64,000 bases of DNA from positions 111,787-175,786 of the forward strand of contig NZ_BNBO01000012.1 of assembly GCF_014655955.1 (NCBI RefSeq). Reading direction: 5' to 3'. The number at the start of each line of letters is the position of its first letter. The stretch's first letter is position 1. The position numbers and the translations under genes were made by a program. Shown in pieces: positions 11,485-21,002 of the stretch. The notes under the pieces were generated by a model, which was given only the letters and a program-made list of their open reading frames with translations, searched no databases and had not been told where the DNA came from. Origin of the DNA: Kitasatospora indigofera. GTDB lineage: Bacteria; Actinomycetota; Actinomycetes; Streptomycetales; Streptomycetaceae.

Positions 11485-11490
11485 TAGCCT
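11485..11490 (+). promoter_or_regulatory. -10 element for leaderless YdeI-like gene
   Basis: TAGCCT is six bases upstream of the ATG at 11497 and no Shine-Dalgarno sequence is present. The arrangement is the same as before the gene at 63342. Confidence 0.45.
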
Positions 11491-11496
11491 GACCGG

Positions 11497-12126
11497 ATGG
11501 AGAACACGGAGAAGCTCGACGGGGTCGAGGTCCTGCCCTTCGCCGACGAGGAGGCGTTCGCGAGCTGGCTGAGCATCCATCACACCCGTCACGAGGGCGT
11601 CTGGTTGAAGCTGGCCAGGAAGGGCTCCGGGATCCCGTCGCTCACCAGCGACCAGGCGGTCGACGTGGGCCTGTGCTACGGCTGGATCTCCGGCCTGCGA
11701 CGCGGCCTCGACGAACGGCACTACCTGCAGAAGTACGTCCCGCGGCGGCCGGGCAGCCTCTGGTCGCAGGTCAACGTCGAGAAGGTGGCGGTCCTCACCG
11801 CCGAGGGCCGGATGCGCGAGCCGGGCCTCGCCGAGGTCCGCCGCGCCCAGGCCGACGGCCGGTGGGCCCGCGCCTACCGGTCCCAGCGCACCGCCACCGT
11901 CCCCGAGGACCTCGCAGCCGCGCTCGCGGCCGACCCCGCCGCCGGCCGCGCCTTCCGCGCCCTCGACCGGACCGGCCGGTACCTCGCCGTCCTCCCCCTC
12001 CTCCAGGCACCCACGCCCGAGGTGCGGCGGACCAGGCTGGAGCGCACGGTGCTGCGCCTCGCCGCGCACGGAGAGGGAGACGGAGACGGCGGCGAGGCGG
12101 ACACGGCGGGCGGCGGGCGGCGGTAG
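11497..12126 (+). CDS. YdeI/OmpD-associated family protein
   Basis: The 209-residue cytoplasmic protein shows the family signature segments ASWLSIHHTRHEGVWLKLARK, DVGLCYGWISGLRRGLDE and YVPRRPGSLWSQVNVEKV. Members are small soluble proteins of unclear biochemical function; some relatives are linked to bacteriocin or antimicrobial-peptide protection. The C-terminal 25 residues are Gly/Asp-rich and probably disordered. The start has no ribosome site but has TAGCCT at leaderless spacing. It stands alone between two terminated units. Confidence 0.82.
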   Translation: MENTEKLDGVEVLPFADEEAFASWLSIHHTRHEGVWLKLARKGSGIPSLTSDQAVDVGLCYGWISGLRRGLDERHYLQKYVPRRPGSLWSQVNVEKVAVLTAEGRMREPGLAEVRRAQADGRWARAYRSQRTATVPEDLAAALAADPAAGRAFRALDRTGRYLAVLPLLQAPTPEVRRTRLERTVLRLAAHGEGDGDGGEADTAGGGRR

Positions 12127-12283
12127 GCCCGGTGGCACCACCCGGGCCCTGGCGTGCCCGCCGCGCAACTCACGCGGTCTCCGGTCGAGTTCACCCGACG
12201 CCGGACGAACCGCCCGGCGAGCCGGCCCGGCCCGGGCCGCTGACCTGGGCGGGGACCGCCCGTCCGCGGCCTTCGTTCACGCA

Positions 12284-12297
12284 GTGAGGCTAATCAC
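12284..12297. promoter_or_regulatory. CRP/FNR-type palindrome upstream of pntA
   Basis: GTGA, six bases (GGCTAA), then TCAC match the half-site spacing of CRP/FNR-family operators. It lies 120 bases before pntA and might link transhydrogenase expression to energy or redox state. Confidence 0.35.
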
Positions 12298-12417
12298 GGG
12301 CTCTCGGTATCGGTCCGGGCCCCGGGTGGGTGTACGTTCCTGCGCCAGCGGGCCAATCAGTCCCCCGCTGTCGCAGATGCCCGGTCAGCAGCGCCTCCGA
12401 CGAGAGAGACACCAGAC

Positions 12418-13989
12418 ATGTCTGCACAGGTCCCGACCCACCACCCACCCCAGCGCATCGGCGTGGTCGCCGAGTCGACCCCCGGGGAGACCCGCGTCGC
12501 GGCGACGCCCGCGACGGTACGGCAGCTGCTCGACCTCGGCTACCAGGTCGTCGTCGACTCGCAGGCCGGCGCCGCCTCCGGGTTCACCGACGAGGCGTAC
12601 ACCGAGGCCGGCGCGGGCATCGGCGACGCCTGGGCCGCCGAGGTGATCCTCAAGGTCAACGCGCCGTCGGACGACGAGACCGCCCGGCTGCGCGCCGGGA
12701 CCACCCTCGTCGGCCTGCTCGCCCCGGCGCAGCGCCCGGAGCTGGTCCAGGCGCTGGCCGCGCGCGGCGTCACGGCGCTGGCGCTGGACGCCGTCCCGCG
12801 GATCTCCCGGGCACAGTCGATGGACGTGCTCAGCTCGATGGCGAACATCGCCGGGTACCGGGCGGTGATCGAGGCGGCCCACGTGTTCGGGCGCTTCTTC
12901 ACCGGCCAGGTCACCGCCGCGGGCAAGGTGCCGCCGGCCAAGGTCCTGGTGGCGGGCGTCGGCGTGGCCGGGCTCGCGGCGATCGGCGCCGCGTCCAGCA
13001 TGGGCGCGATCGTCCGCGCCACCGATCCCCGGCCCGAGGTCGCGGACCAGGTCCGGTCGCTGGGCGGCGAGTACCTGCCGGTGGACGTCGCGCAGGAGGC
13101 CGGCACCGACGGCTACGCCAAGGCCACCTCGGCCGACTACGACCGCGCCGCCGCCGCGCTCTACCACGAGCAGGCCCAGGACGTGGACATCATCGTCACG
13201 ACCGCGCTGATCCCCGGCCGGCCCGCCCCGCGGCTGGTCACGGCCGAGGACGTGGCGGCGATGAGGCCGGGCAGCGTCATCGTCGACATGGCCGCCGCAC
13301 AGGGCGGCAACGTCGAGGGCACCGTACCGGGCCGGGCCGTGGTCACCGGCAACGGTGTCACCATCATCGGCTACACCGACCTGGCGGGCCGGCTGGCCAC
13401 CCAGGCCTCGCAGTTGTTCGGCACCAACCTGGTGAACCTGGTGAAGCTGCTGACCCCCGGCAAGGACGGCCGGCTGGTCGTCGACTTCGAGGACGTGGTC
13501 CAGCGGGCCGTGACGGTGGTCCGGGCCGGCGAGGTCACCTGGCCGCCGCCGCCGGTGGCGGTGTCGGCCGCCGCTCCGGAGCCGGCACCGGTGGCCCCCG
13601 CCGCGCCGGCGGAGCCGAAGCCGTCCCGGCTCACCCCCGCGGTCCGGTTCGGCCTGCTCGGCCTGGGGATGCTCGCGGTCTTCCTGCTGATCGCCTTCGC
13701 GCCGGCCCAACTCGCCGAGAACTTCACGGTCTTCGCCCTGGCGGTGGTCATCGGCTACTACGTCATCGGCAAGGTCCACCACGCGTTGCACACCCCGCTG
13801 ATGTCGGTGACCAACGCCATCTCCGGGATCGTGGTGATCGGCGCCCTGGTGCAGATCGGGCACGAGAGCTGGGTGGTGACCACGCTGTCGTCCGTGGCGG
13901 TGCTGCTGACGAGCGTGAACATCTTCGGAGGCTTCGCCGTCACCCGCCGCATGCTGAGCATGTTCTCGACTGCCCCCGAAAGGCGCTGA
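12418..13989 (+). CDS. pntA: NAD(P) transhydrogenase subunit alpha
   Basis: The 523-residue subunit has the N-terminal NAD(H)-binding domain I ([21 protein letters not shown] through the Rossmann part [21 protein letters not shown]). A Pro/Ala linker (about 380-405) and a C-terminal membrane segment with three or four helices (about 408-515) follow. This is the fused PntA type of E. coli length (510) rather than split PntAA/PntAB. With PntB it forms the proton-translocating enzyme that moves hydride between NADH and NADP. The ATG has GAGAGA upstream, and pntB begins five bases after the stop, so the two are co-translated. Confidence 0.95.
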   Translation: MSAQVPTHHPPQRIGVVAESTPGETRVAATPATVRQLLDLGYQVVVDSQAGAASGFTDEAYTEAGAGIGDAWAAEVILKVNAPSDDETARLRAGTTLVGLLAPAQRPELVQALAARGVTALALDAVPRISRAQSMDVLSSMANIAGYRAVIEAAHVFGRFFTGQVTAAGKVPPAKVLVAGVGVAGLAAIGAASSMGAIVRATDPRPEVADQVRSLGGEYLPVDVAQEAGTDGYAKATSADYDRAAAALYHEQAQDVDIIVTTALIPGRPAPRLVTAEDVAAMRPGSVIVDMAAAQGGNVEGTVPGRAVVTGNGVTIIGYTDLAGRLATQASQLFGTNLVNLVKLLTPGKDGRLVVDFEDVVQRAVTVVRAGEVTWPPPPVAVSAAAPEPAPVAPAAPAEPKPSRLTPAVRFGLLGLGMLAVFLLIAFAPAQLAENFTVFALAVVIGYYVIGKVHHALHTPLMSVTNAISGIVVIGALVQIGHESWVVTTLSSVAVLLTSVNIFGGFAVTRRMLSMFSTAPERR

Positions 13990-13994
13990 GCCCG

Positions 13995-15458
13995 ATGACT
14001 TCCACCACGGCGTCCCACGCCGCGGACCTGGTCGCCGCCCTGCTGTTCATCCTCAGCCTGGCCGGACTGTCCCAGCACCGGACCTCGCGCGCCGGCGTGG
14101 TCTACGGCATCGCCGGCATGGCGCTGGCGCTGGTCGCCACCGTCGTGCTGGCGGCGCAGAGCATCACCGCCGGCGCGGTCCTCCTGATCGTCCTCGCGAT
14201 GCTGCTCGGCGGTGCGGCCGGCCTCTGGCGGGCGCGGCGGGTCGAGATGACGCAGATGCCCGAACTCATCGCCGTCCTGCACAGTTTCGTGGGTCTCGCC
14301 GCCGTCCTGGTCGGCTGGAACGGCTACCTGGAGGTCGAGGCCCACGGCTCGGCCCAGACGCTGGTCGCCGGCGACCTGCTGGGCATCCACCACGCCGAGG
14401 TCTTCATCGGCATCTTCATCGGCGGGGTCACCTTCACCGGCTCCGTCGTGGCCTTCCTCAAGCTGTCCGGCCGGATCGCCTCCCGCCCGCTGACCCTGCC
14501 CGGCAAGAACGCCCTCAACCTGGGGGCGCTGGCCGCCTTCGCGGGGCTGACCGTCTGGTTCACCGTGCGCCCGAACCTGGGCCTGATGATCGCGGTCACC
14601 CTGGTGGCGCTGGCGCTCGGCTGGCACCTGGTCGCCTCGATCGGCGGCGGCGACATGCCCGTCGTGGTCTCCATGCTGAACAGCTATTCGGGCTGGGCCG
14701 CCGCGGCGGCGGGATTCCTGCTCGACAACAACCTGCTGATCGTCACCGGGGCACTGGTCGGCTCCTCCGGTGCCTACCTGTCGTACATCATGTGCCGGGC
14801 GATGAACCGCTCCTTCCTCTCGGTCATCGCCGGCGGCTTCGGCGTCGAGGCGCCGTCCGGCGGGGACGAGGAACAGGGGGAGCACCGCGAGATCCGCGCC
14901 GAGGAGACCGCGGCGCTGCTCGCCGGGGCCAGGTCCGTGGTCATCACGCCCGGCTACGGGATGGCGGTGGCCCAGGCCCAGCACCCGGTGGCGGAGCTGA
15001 CCCGCCGGCTCCGCGAGCGCGGCGTCGAGGTCCGCTTCGGGGTGCACCCGGTGGCCGGGCGCCTGCCGGGGCACATGAACGTGCTGCTGGCCGAGGCGAA
15101 GGTGCCGTACGACATCGTCCTGGAGATGGACGAGATCAACGACGACTTCGCCGGCACCTCGGTGGTCCTCGTCATCGGCGCCAACGACACCGTCAACCCG
15201 GCCGCCATGGACGATCCGTCCAGCCCCATCGCCGGCATGCCGGTGCTGCGGGTGTGGGAGGCCGACCAGGTGATCGTCTTCAAGCGCTCGATGGCGTCCG
15301 GCTACGCGGGGGTGCAGAACCCGCTGTTCTTCCGTGAGAACAGCAGCATGCTCTTCGGGGACGCCAAGCAGAGCGTGGACGCGATCCTCCAGGCCCTCCC
15401 CGGGCAGGCCCGGGAGGCGCCCGCCCAGCCCGTCCGGCAGCGGACGACGGCCGGCTGA
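13995..15458 (+). CDS. pntB: NAD(P) transhydrogenase subunit beta
   Basis: The 487-residue subunit has an N-terminal membrane domain of about nine helices (residues 10-290) and the C-terminal NADP(H)-binding domain III ([52 protein letters not shown]). The ATG at 13995 is the natural start, five bases after pntA. A diverged partial copy of the last 112 codons, including a similar terminator, lies at 42822-43169 in this window. Confidence 0.95.
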   Translation: MTSTTASHAADLVAALLFILSLAGLSQHRTSRAGVVYGIAGMALALVATVVLAAQSITAGAVLLIVLAMLLGGAAGLWRARRVEMTQMPELIAVLHSFVGLAAVLVGWNGYLEVEAHGSAQTLVAGDLLGIHHAEVFIGIFIGGVTFTGSVVAFLKLSGRIASRPLTLPGKNALNLGALAAFAGLTVWFTVRPNLGLMIAVTLVALALGWHLVASIGGGDMPVVVSMLNSYSGWAAAAAGFLLDNNLLIVTGALVGSSGAYLSYIMCRAMNRSFLSVIAGGFGVEAPSGGDEEQGEHREIRAEETAALLAGARSVVITPGYGMAVAQAQHPVAELTRRLRERGVEVRFGVHPVAGRLPGHMNVLLAEAKVPYDIVLEMDEINDDFAGTSVVLVIGANDTVNPAAMDDPSSPIAGMPVLRVWEADQVIVFKRSMASGYAGVQNPLFFRENSSMLFGDAKQSVDAILQALPGQAREAPAQPVRQRTTAG

Positions 15459-15470
15459 CCCGGCACCTCC

Positions 15471-15515
15471 CTGCGGGCGGACCGCCCCGGCTCCGCACCG
15501 GCGGTCCGCCCGCAG
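15471..15515. terminator. pntAB terminator
   Basis: A 16-bp perfect stem (15471-15486 with 15500-15515) lies 12 bases after the pntB stop with a 13-base loop. It also separates pntB from the convergent kinase gene. Confidence 0.8.
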
Positions 15516-15564
15516 GCCCCCGGCGCAGCGGGCGCACGGTACCTGCGGCCGGGCCCGTCAGCAA

Positions 15565-17202
15565 TCACAGGCTCCAGCTCTGGCCGGTGTGGTCGCCGCA
15601 GGTGTTGAGCACCAGCCGGACGAAGCCGGCCGGCGGGCCCGCCGTGTCCAGGCAGAGGCCACTCGGCGGATTCGTCAACCGGTGGGTGACGGCGTCGTAC
15701 ACCCATTGCTGGCCGGTGTAGTTCCCGCACGCCCGGAGCACCACGTCGAGTCCGACCACCTGAGGCCCCGCGGTATCGAGGCACAGCCCGCTGGGCGGGT
15801 TGACGAGGTAGTGCCCGGTCTCGCTGTAGCCCCAGATCTGGCCGCTGAAGTACCCGCATTCGCTGATCCGGGTGGTGACATCGGCCCGCTGCGGGCCTTC
15901 GGTGTCGAGGCACAGCCCGCTGGAGGTGTTGGTGATCCGGCCCGGAGCGGACGCCGACGGTACGACGGGGCTCTTCACCGGCAGCACCGGCAGCGAGGGC
16001 GAGGCAGGGCTGTGCGGAGCGGATGCCGACGGCGGGTCACCACCGCCCGTGGGCGCGGCCGGCAGCGACGTGGGGCTCTGTTGCCGCTGCGAGGGGACGA
16101 TGCCCACCGCCTGGTCGTCGTAGTGAGCCAGTGCGGTCCTGATGCCCAGCACGCCGCCGGCCGCGAGCACGACGGCGCACACCGCGGTCAGGGCGCGCAG
16201 GGCCGTACGGCGGGGCGGTCGCGGCCCGCCGGGCGGCGCGCCCGGCGGGACGGTACGGGGGACATGCCCCAGCGGGAAGGTGGGGGCGGCTGACGGGTCG
16301 GGGGCGGTGACCGTCGCCGACAGCGTGCCCAGCTGGTCCGACAGCTCGCTCTCGCGCTCGGTGATCATCGTGGTGACGGCGGACGGGACCCACGCCCCGG
16401 CCCTGCCCGGGGGCTCCGCCAGCTGGTTCAGGACGCGGGCCAGGCCGGGCCGTTGTTCCGGGTCCTTGGCCAGGCACGCGGTGACCAGCTCGGTGAGCGG
16501 GGCCGGCAGCCCGGCCAGGTCCGGGTCGGCGTGCACGATCCGGTACACGATCGATTCGACCGGGCCCGCGCCGAAGGGGCCGCGCCCGGCCGCGGCGAAC
16601 ACCAGCACCGCCCCCAGGGCGAACACGTCGGCGGGCGGCCCGACGGCCAGCCCCTTCGCCTGCTCCGGGGACATGAATCCGGGTGTTCCGACGATGGTGG
16701 TCGAGATGTGCGTCGCGTCCAGGACGCGGGAGATCCCGAAGTCGATCACCCGGGGGCCGTCGCCGGCCAGGATGATGTTGCCGGGCTTGAGGTCGCGGTG
16801 CACCAGGCCCGCGCCGTGGATCGCGGTCAGCGCCTCGGCCAGCCCGGCCCCCAGGGCGGTGACCGCCTCGACCGGCAACGGCCCGTACGCGTCGATCGCC
16901 TGCTGCAAGGACGGCCCGGCGACGTAGGCGGTGACCAGCCACGGCGGGTCGGCATCGGGATCCGCGTCGACCACCTGGGCGGTGTAGAAGCCGCCGACGC
17001 TACGCGCAGCGGCGACCTCGTGGGCGAACCGGCGGCGGAACTCCGGGTCGCCGGCGAATTCCGGGTGGACCACCTTCACCGCGACCGCCCGGCCGCCGCG
17101 CGAGCGGCCCACGAAGACCTGGCCCATCCCGCCGCGGCCGAGCCGCCCCAGCAGGTGGTACGGGCCCACCTGGCGCGGATCGCCGGCCTTGAGGGGTTCC
17201 AT
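15565..17202 (-). CDS. membrane Ser/Thr protein kinase with ricin-type lectin ectodomain
   Basis: The 545-residue protein has a complete PknB-type kinase domain: GRLGRGGMGQVFVG loop (19-32), Lys43, HRDLKPGN with Asp137, IDFGIS with Asp154, and the GTPGFMSPEQ P+1 region. A single membrane helix (about 334-356) and a Pro/Ser linker follow. Residues 422-545 form a beta-trefoil with three repeats carrying SGLCLDT and QxW motifs (GQIW, GQQW, GQSW), which are ricin B hallmarks. The layout implies extracellular carbohydrate sensing coupled to cytoplasmic phosphorylation. ATG 17202 is preferred because AGGA sits eight bases upstream; a TTG at 17208 is the alternative. Confidence 0.93.
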   Translation of the reverse strand: MEPLKAGDPRQVGPYHLLGRLGRGGMGQVFVGRSRGGRAVAVKVVHPEFAGDPEFRRRFAHEVAAARSVGGFYTAQVVDADPDADPPWLVTAYVAGPSLQQAIDAYGPLPVEAVTALGAGLAEALTAIHGAGLVHRDLKPGNIILAGDGPRVIDFGISRVLDATHISTTIVGTPGFMSPEQAKGLAVGPPADVFALGAVLVFAAAGRGPFGAGPVESIVYRIVHADPDLAGLPAPLTELVTACLAKDPEQRPGLARVLNQLAEPPGRAGAWVPSAVTTMITERESELSDQLGTLSATVTAPDPSAAPTFPLGHVPRTVPPGAPPGGPRPPRRTALRALTAVCAVVLAAGGVLGIRTALAHYDDQAVGIVPSQRQQSPTSLPAAPTGGGDPPSASAPHSPASPSLPVLPVKSPVVPSASAPGRITNTSSGLCLDTEGPQRADVTTRISECGYFSGQIWGYSETGHYLVNPPSGLCLDTAGPQVVGLDVVLRACGNYTGQQWVYDAVTHRLTNPPSGLCLDTAGPPAGFVRLVLNTCGDHTGQSWSL

Positions 17203-17515
17203 GAGCAATGGTCCTGCCGAATCACGAGAAACCGATGGTCTGCCCGGGTGATTCTTCCAGCAGCCGGCCCGTGGCGAGGGCGGGTCGGCAAAAGGTGACG
17301 CACCTTCAATCCACTGTGCGGACAGGCCTGGCGCCCACGGCCTGCCGGGCTCCTGGCCCCGCGCCGCCGGCTCGCCGCACCGCCGCGCCGCACCACACCG
17401 CCCGCACCGCCACCTCGTCGCCTCGGAGAGGGACGCGGCGGAGCGGATGTGGCGGGCGGCGCGGTGTGGCGGTGCGGCGGGCCGTGCCCGGTGCGGGCTG
17501 CCGGACCGGGTCCCG
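17203..17515. other. spacer between lipase and kinase genes
   Basis: This 313-base stretch follows the lipase stop and precedes the kinase start on the same strand. It is rich in GGCGG runs and has no gene or clear promoter that I can support. Confidence 0.4.
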
Positions 17516-18853
17516 TCAGGAGGCCGGCGCCGGCTGCTCCGGGGCCAGGGAGTTCCCCGCGGGGATGTGCCCGCAGTCCGAAGGGGCGGTCCGGCCGGCG
17601 AAGCGGTCCTTCAGCCAGCCCAGCGCGACGGGCGCCCAGACGACGGGTACGCCCACATGGCTGAGCAGGTCGAACTGCTGGAACTTCACCGGGGCGTTGC
17701 CGGCGGCGCAGTACTGCCGGGCCAGGGCCCGGACGTCCCCGGCGACCATCACCCCGTCACCGGTCCCGATGCCCGGGGGGTTGCCGAAGGTCCCTTCCAG
17801 GACGCCGCCGTCACCCTGGGCGATGTAGCCGGGAACGGTCGGCGCCGGGGCCGAGCCGAGGTTGATCCGGTTCACCGCCGCCAGGAAGGCCGGCACCGAG
17901 TTCGGGTCGGCGTACTGCGGCTTGGCCATCTTCTTCCAGGTGAGCCCCGGGAATCGGCCGAGGGCGTCGACGATCGAGCCGTACTCCACCTGCTGGTACA
18001 CCGACAGGCCGTAGTCGCTGAGGTAGGGCTTGAGGTCGATGCCGAAGGAGCGGGAGACCCCGATGACCGCCATCGGGATGACGCCGCTCCACACCAGGGA
18101 GCCGTCGACGTACTTGAGGTTGTGGGCCGGGTCCACGAGCAGGCCGCCCTCGGCGAAGCCGACCAGCCTGCTGTTGACGTCCGGCGCGTAGCCCGGCGCG
18201 AGGGCGGCCGCCCAATCGGTCGCGATGGCGCCGCCGGAGTAGCCCAGCAGGCCGAAGGTGGTGGCGGAGTCCAGCCCGGTGGCCGCGGACCTGGTCGCGG
18301 CGCGGATCGAGTCCAGGGTGTTGGTCGCGTACTCCGGGCCGGCCGCGAAGTCGGCGCTCTGCCCCTCGGTGTCCGGGATGACGAGGTTGTATCCCTGCAG
18401 CAGGAGCGGCGCCAGCAGGAGGGTCTCGGCGTTCGGGATCAGCCCGCCGAGGGAGAGGCCGCCGGCGATGGCCCGGGACGGGCTGTCCTGCGGGTCGAGG
18501 GAGTCGTAGAACGACTGGTAGGAGACGGCCTTGCTGCCGTCGCCCGTCGGGCTGGGCACCACGGTGGTGACGTTGGCGCTCGGGCGGCCCTGGGCGTCGG
18601 TGGTGCGGTAGAGCAGCTGGACCGCCTTCACCGGGGTGGGCAGGCCCAGCAGGTGGTACTGCAGGGTTCGCGTCTTCAGCACGGTGCCCGGCGCGAGGGA
18701 GGCCAGCGGCGCGCTGCCGTCGTAGGTGTGGAACGGGACGCTCACCGTGGCGGCCGGCGGCGCGGCGGCCGCCGCCGGGACCGCGGTGGCGGCCAGGGCC
18801 GTCGCGGCGGTGACGGCGGCGACGGCAAGCAGCCTGGACGTGTTCTTGGGCAT
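17516..18853 (-). CDS. secreted lipase, secretory (LIP-type) family
   Basis: The 445-residue protein has a Sec signal peptide (MPKNTSRLLAVAAVTAATAL, cleaved near AAAAA, residues 28-32). The lipase core shows a nucleophile motif GYSGGAIATDWAA and the segment GYNLVIPDTEGQSADFAAG, typical of the actinobacterial/fungal secretory lipase (LIP) family. Ser of GYSGG, an Asp and the late LLSHVGVP His are the likely triad. It should hydrolyse triacylglycerols or other esters outside the cell. ATG 18853 is supported by GGGGGAG two bases before it. The divergent PucR-type regulator 690 bases away is a candidate controller. Confidence 0.88.
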   Translation of the reverse strand: MPKNTSRLLAVAAVTAATALAATAVPAAAAAPPAATVSVPFHTYDGSAPLASLAPGTVLKTRTLQYHLLGLPTPVKAVQLLYRTTDAQGRPSANVTTVVPSPTGDGSKAVSYQSFYDSLDPQDSPSRAIAGGLSLGGLIPNAETLLLAPLLLQGYNLVIPDTEGQSADFAAGPEYATNTLDSIRAATRSAATGLDSATTFGLLGYSGGAIATDWAAALAPGYAPDVNSRLVGFAEGGLLVDPAHNLKYVDGSLVWSGVIPMAVIGVSRSFGIDLKPYLSDYGLSVYQQVEYGSIVDALGRFPGLTWKKMAKPQYADPNSVPAFLAAVNRINLGSAPAPTVPGYIAQGDGGVLEGTFGNPPGIGTGDGVMVAGDVRALARQYCAAGNAPVKFQQFDLLSHVGVPVVWAPVALGWLKDRFAGRTAPSDCGHIPAGNSLAPEQPAPAS

Positions 18854-19541
18854 GACTCCCCCGGTTCGTGGGTCGGGAACAACGGTTCGTGACGTGGGAT
18901 CGGCTGTTGGCGGCTCGGGATCAAGGAGATCCGGCCAAAGGGCGGGTGGCGGTGTCCGGCGCACTGCCGAGCGCGGGCAGGAGCGGGTGACGCGGCGGTC
19001 CGGGCCGGGCTCGCCGGGCCGGCCTCGGCCGGGCCGTCTTCGCGAGCGGGCCGTGGCGGCCGGGCAGGCGGGACGGTCCGGGCGTGGCCGGCCAGGCGGT
19101 CGGGAGTCCGGACGCGCCGGCCCGGCGGGCGTCCGGGCGAGGCCGGCCCGGGGCCGCGACGGTGGCGGCCGTCCGGTCAGGCCCCGGGAGGCCCGAGGGA
19201 TGCGGCGCCGGGTGCGTGGACGTCAGCGGCACGGGACCGGCACGGCGGCGGCCGGACCGAGGCGCGTTCCGGGCTGCGCGGGGTGCGCCCGGGCGGCGGG
19301 TGGTGGCGGGCGGGCCTCCGGTACGGGTGGGGGTGGGGGTGGGGGTGGGGGTGGGGGTGGGGGGGCATGGTGGGGGCGGGCCGGTGGGGGTGGGGTGAAC
19401 GGTGCGGTCGGGTTCTGCGCACCTCTGGTGGTACAACCGATGAGCGCATTACTGACTGGTAAGTAACGTCCCGGAAAACATCATGGCTGCGGTACGGCGC
19501 CGTGTCGCCGGGTCGGACAACAGAGATTCGCGAGGTGGATT
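18854..19541. other. 688-bp intergenic region between lipase and PucR-type regulator
   Basis: No gene is supported; open frames here are Pro/Arg/Gly-rich shadows. It contains a long G-run repeat (19325-19398). The only AT-richer segment, around 19440-19480 (ACTGACTGGTAAGTAACG), is where a promoter for the PucR-type gene may lie. Confidence 0.5.
19325..19398 (+). repeat. (GGGGGT)n tract with G-quadruplex potential
   Basis: Seven consecutive G-runs of three to seven bases are separated by single T bases (19325-19366), followed by more G-runs to about 19398. The plus strand can fold into intramolecular G-quadruplexes. It lies 150-220 bases upstream of the PucR-type gene. Confidence 0.8.
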
Positions 19542-20849
19542 GTGACCGCATCCAACGCGGTGGAGCCCGGCCCGGCACCACGGCTCGGCGGCGTACCCGT
19601 CCACGAGCGGCTCAGGCTCTCCGCGGCAGCCCTGGCACCCGCGGTGATGGCCCAGCTCGTCACGCTGCTCCCCGCGTACCGGGCGCTCCCCTCCGAACAG
19701 CTCCGCGACGAGATCGCCCGCGAGGTGGACCGCGGCATCCGGGCCTTCACCGAGGTGCTGCGCACCGGCGAACTGCCCGGCGAGGCCGAGTTGGCGAGGA
19801 TCAGCGAATCGTCGGCCCGGCGCGCGGACGAAGGCGTACCGCTGGAGGCCGTGGTCGGGGCGTACCACCTGGGCGCGCAGGAGTGCGCGGCCCAGGTCCT
19901 CCCGGCGGCCGGGCCGGAGGATCTGCCGGACGTGCTGCTGGTCCAGCAGCGGCTGCTCGGCTACCTCCGGCTGGTGAGCTGCGCGGTCGCGGCCGGGTAC
20001 GTCCAGGAGCGGCAGACGGCGCTGGGCGACGAGCAGGTCGCCCGGCAGTCGCTGCTGTCCGAACTGCTGGAGGGCGGGGACCCGCAGACCGCGGCCGACC
20101 GCGCCGGTCTCCCGCTGCCGCCCTGCTACCTCGTCCTGGGCATCACCATGGGACCGCACCCCGACGAGCTGCTACCGGGTGTGAACCACGCCGTCGCCGC
20201 CCGCCGCAAACTCCGCCGGCTGCGCAACGAACTCCAGCGCCGCACCGAGGGAGTCCCGCTGTCCTCGCTGTCCGGGACCGGCGGGCTGGTGCTGCTCCCG
20301 TCCGGCACGCCGCCGGCCGACTTCGCCGGCACGGACCGGGACCGGCTCGCCCGGCTGGTCGGGCAGCTCGGCCGGGCCTGCGGCGCCGAGCTGCTGGTGG
20401 CAGCGGCCCCCGCCGCACCGGACGCCGTCGCGGACGCCGCCCGGCTGGTGGGCGAACTGCGGGAGGTGGCACAGGCATCCGGCCGCGGACCGGGGCTGTA
20501 CCTCCTCGACGACGTCCTGCTGGAGTACCAGCTGAGCCGCCCGGGCCCGGCCCGGGACAGACTCGCCGCGCTGCTCGCCCCGCTGGCCGGGCGCCCCGAA
20601 CTGCTCGACACGCTGCGCACCTTCCTCGCCTGCGGCCTCGTCCGGCGGCAGGCGGCCGCCCTGCTCCAGGTGCACCCCAACACGGTCGACTACCGTCTGC
20701 GCAGAGCCTCGGAACTCACCGGCCTGGACGCCGCCCGGGGCGCCGACCAGCTGACCCTGCGCGCCGCACTGGCCGCCCACGACACCGTCCGGCACGGCGG
20801 ACGCACGGGCGGACCCGACCTGGGCCGGCCCGCAGGCCGACCCGCGTAG
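19542..20849 (+). CDS. PucR/CdaR-type transcriptional regulator
   Basis: The 435-residue protein ends in the PucR C-terminal helix-turn-helix (LRTFLACGLVRRQAAALLQVHPNTVDYRLRRASELTG). In front is a GGDEF-like degenerate middle region (about 190-300) and an N-terminal all-helical RsbR-like region (30-150), the usual layout of actinobacterial PucR-family regulators. GTG 19542 has GAGGTGG five bases upstream. It is divergent from the secreted lipase, which it may control. The effector is unknown. Confidence 0.88.
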   Translation: MTASNAVEPGPAPRLGGVPVHERLRLSAAALAPAVMAQLVTLLPAYRALPSEQLRDEIAREVDRGIRAFTEVLRTGELPGEAELARISESSARRADEGVPLEAVVGAYHLGAQECAAQVLPAAGPEDLPDVLLVQQRLLGYLRLVSCAVAAGYVQERQTALGDEQVARQSLLSELLEGGDPQTAADRAGLPLPPCYLVLGITMGPHPDELLPGVNHAVAARRKLRRLRNELQRRTEGVPLSSLSGTGGLVLLPSGTPPADFAGTDRDRLARLVGQLGRACGAELLVAAAPAAPDAVADAARLVGELREVAQASGRGPGLYLLDDVLLEYQLSRPGPARDRLAALLAPLAGRPELLDTLRTFLACGLVRRQAAALLQVHPNTVDYRLRRASELTGLDAARGADQLTLRAALAAHDTVRHGGRTGGPDLGRPAGRPA

Positions 20850-20947
20850 GCCGACCCGCGTAGGCCGACCCGGCGTCGGCTGCCCGACGCGGGCGCCCGA
20901 CAGGGGAACCCGACGTGGGCCGCCCGACAGGGCACCCGACGTGGGCC
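20832..20947. repeat. short tandem repeats at the 3' end of the PucR-type gene
   Basis: The 14-base unit G(C/T)AGGCCGACCCGC occurs three times from 20832 and runs through the stop codon. A second pair of units with CCCGACAGGG and CCCGACGTGGGCCG follows to 20947. Slippage here could change the C-terminus. Confidence 0.6.
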
Positions 20948-20980
20948 GACGTCCCGCGCGGCCGGCGCGCGCGGGACGTC
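20948..20980. terminator. terminator between PucR-type gene and convergent hydrolase
   Basis: GACGTCCCGCGCG (20948-20960) pairs perfectly with 20968-20980 around a seven-base loop, between the two convergent stops. Confidence 0.7.
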
Positions 20981-21002
20981 CGTCGCGTGGGTCCGGCCGG
21001 TG

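Noticed and set aside
12330..13994. Upstream part of the pntB frame overlapping pntA
   Set aside because: The residues before 13995 are Arg/Gly-rich shadow of pntA; the true pntB start is five bases after pntA.
18921..19436. 171-codon minus-strand frame in the lipase-PucR gap
   Set aside because: Its Pro-Thr repeats are only the translation of the G-run tract; no motif or ribosome site.
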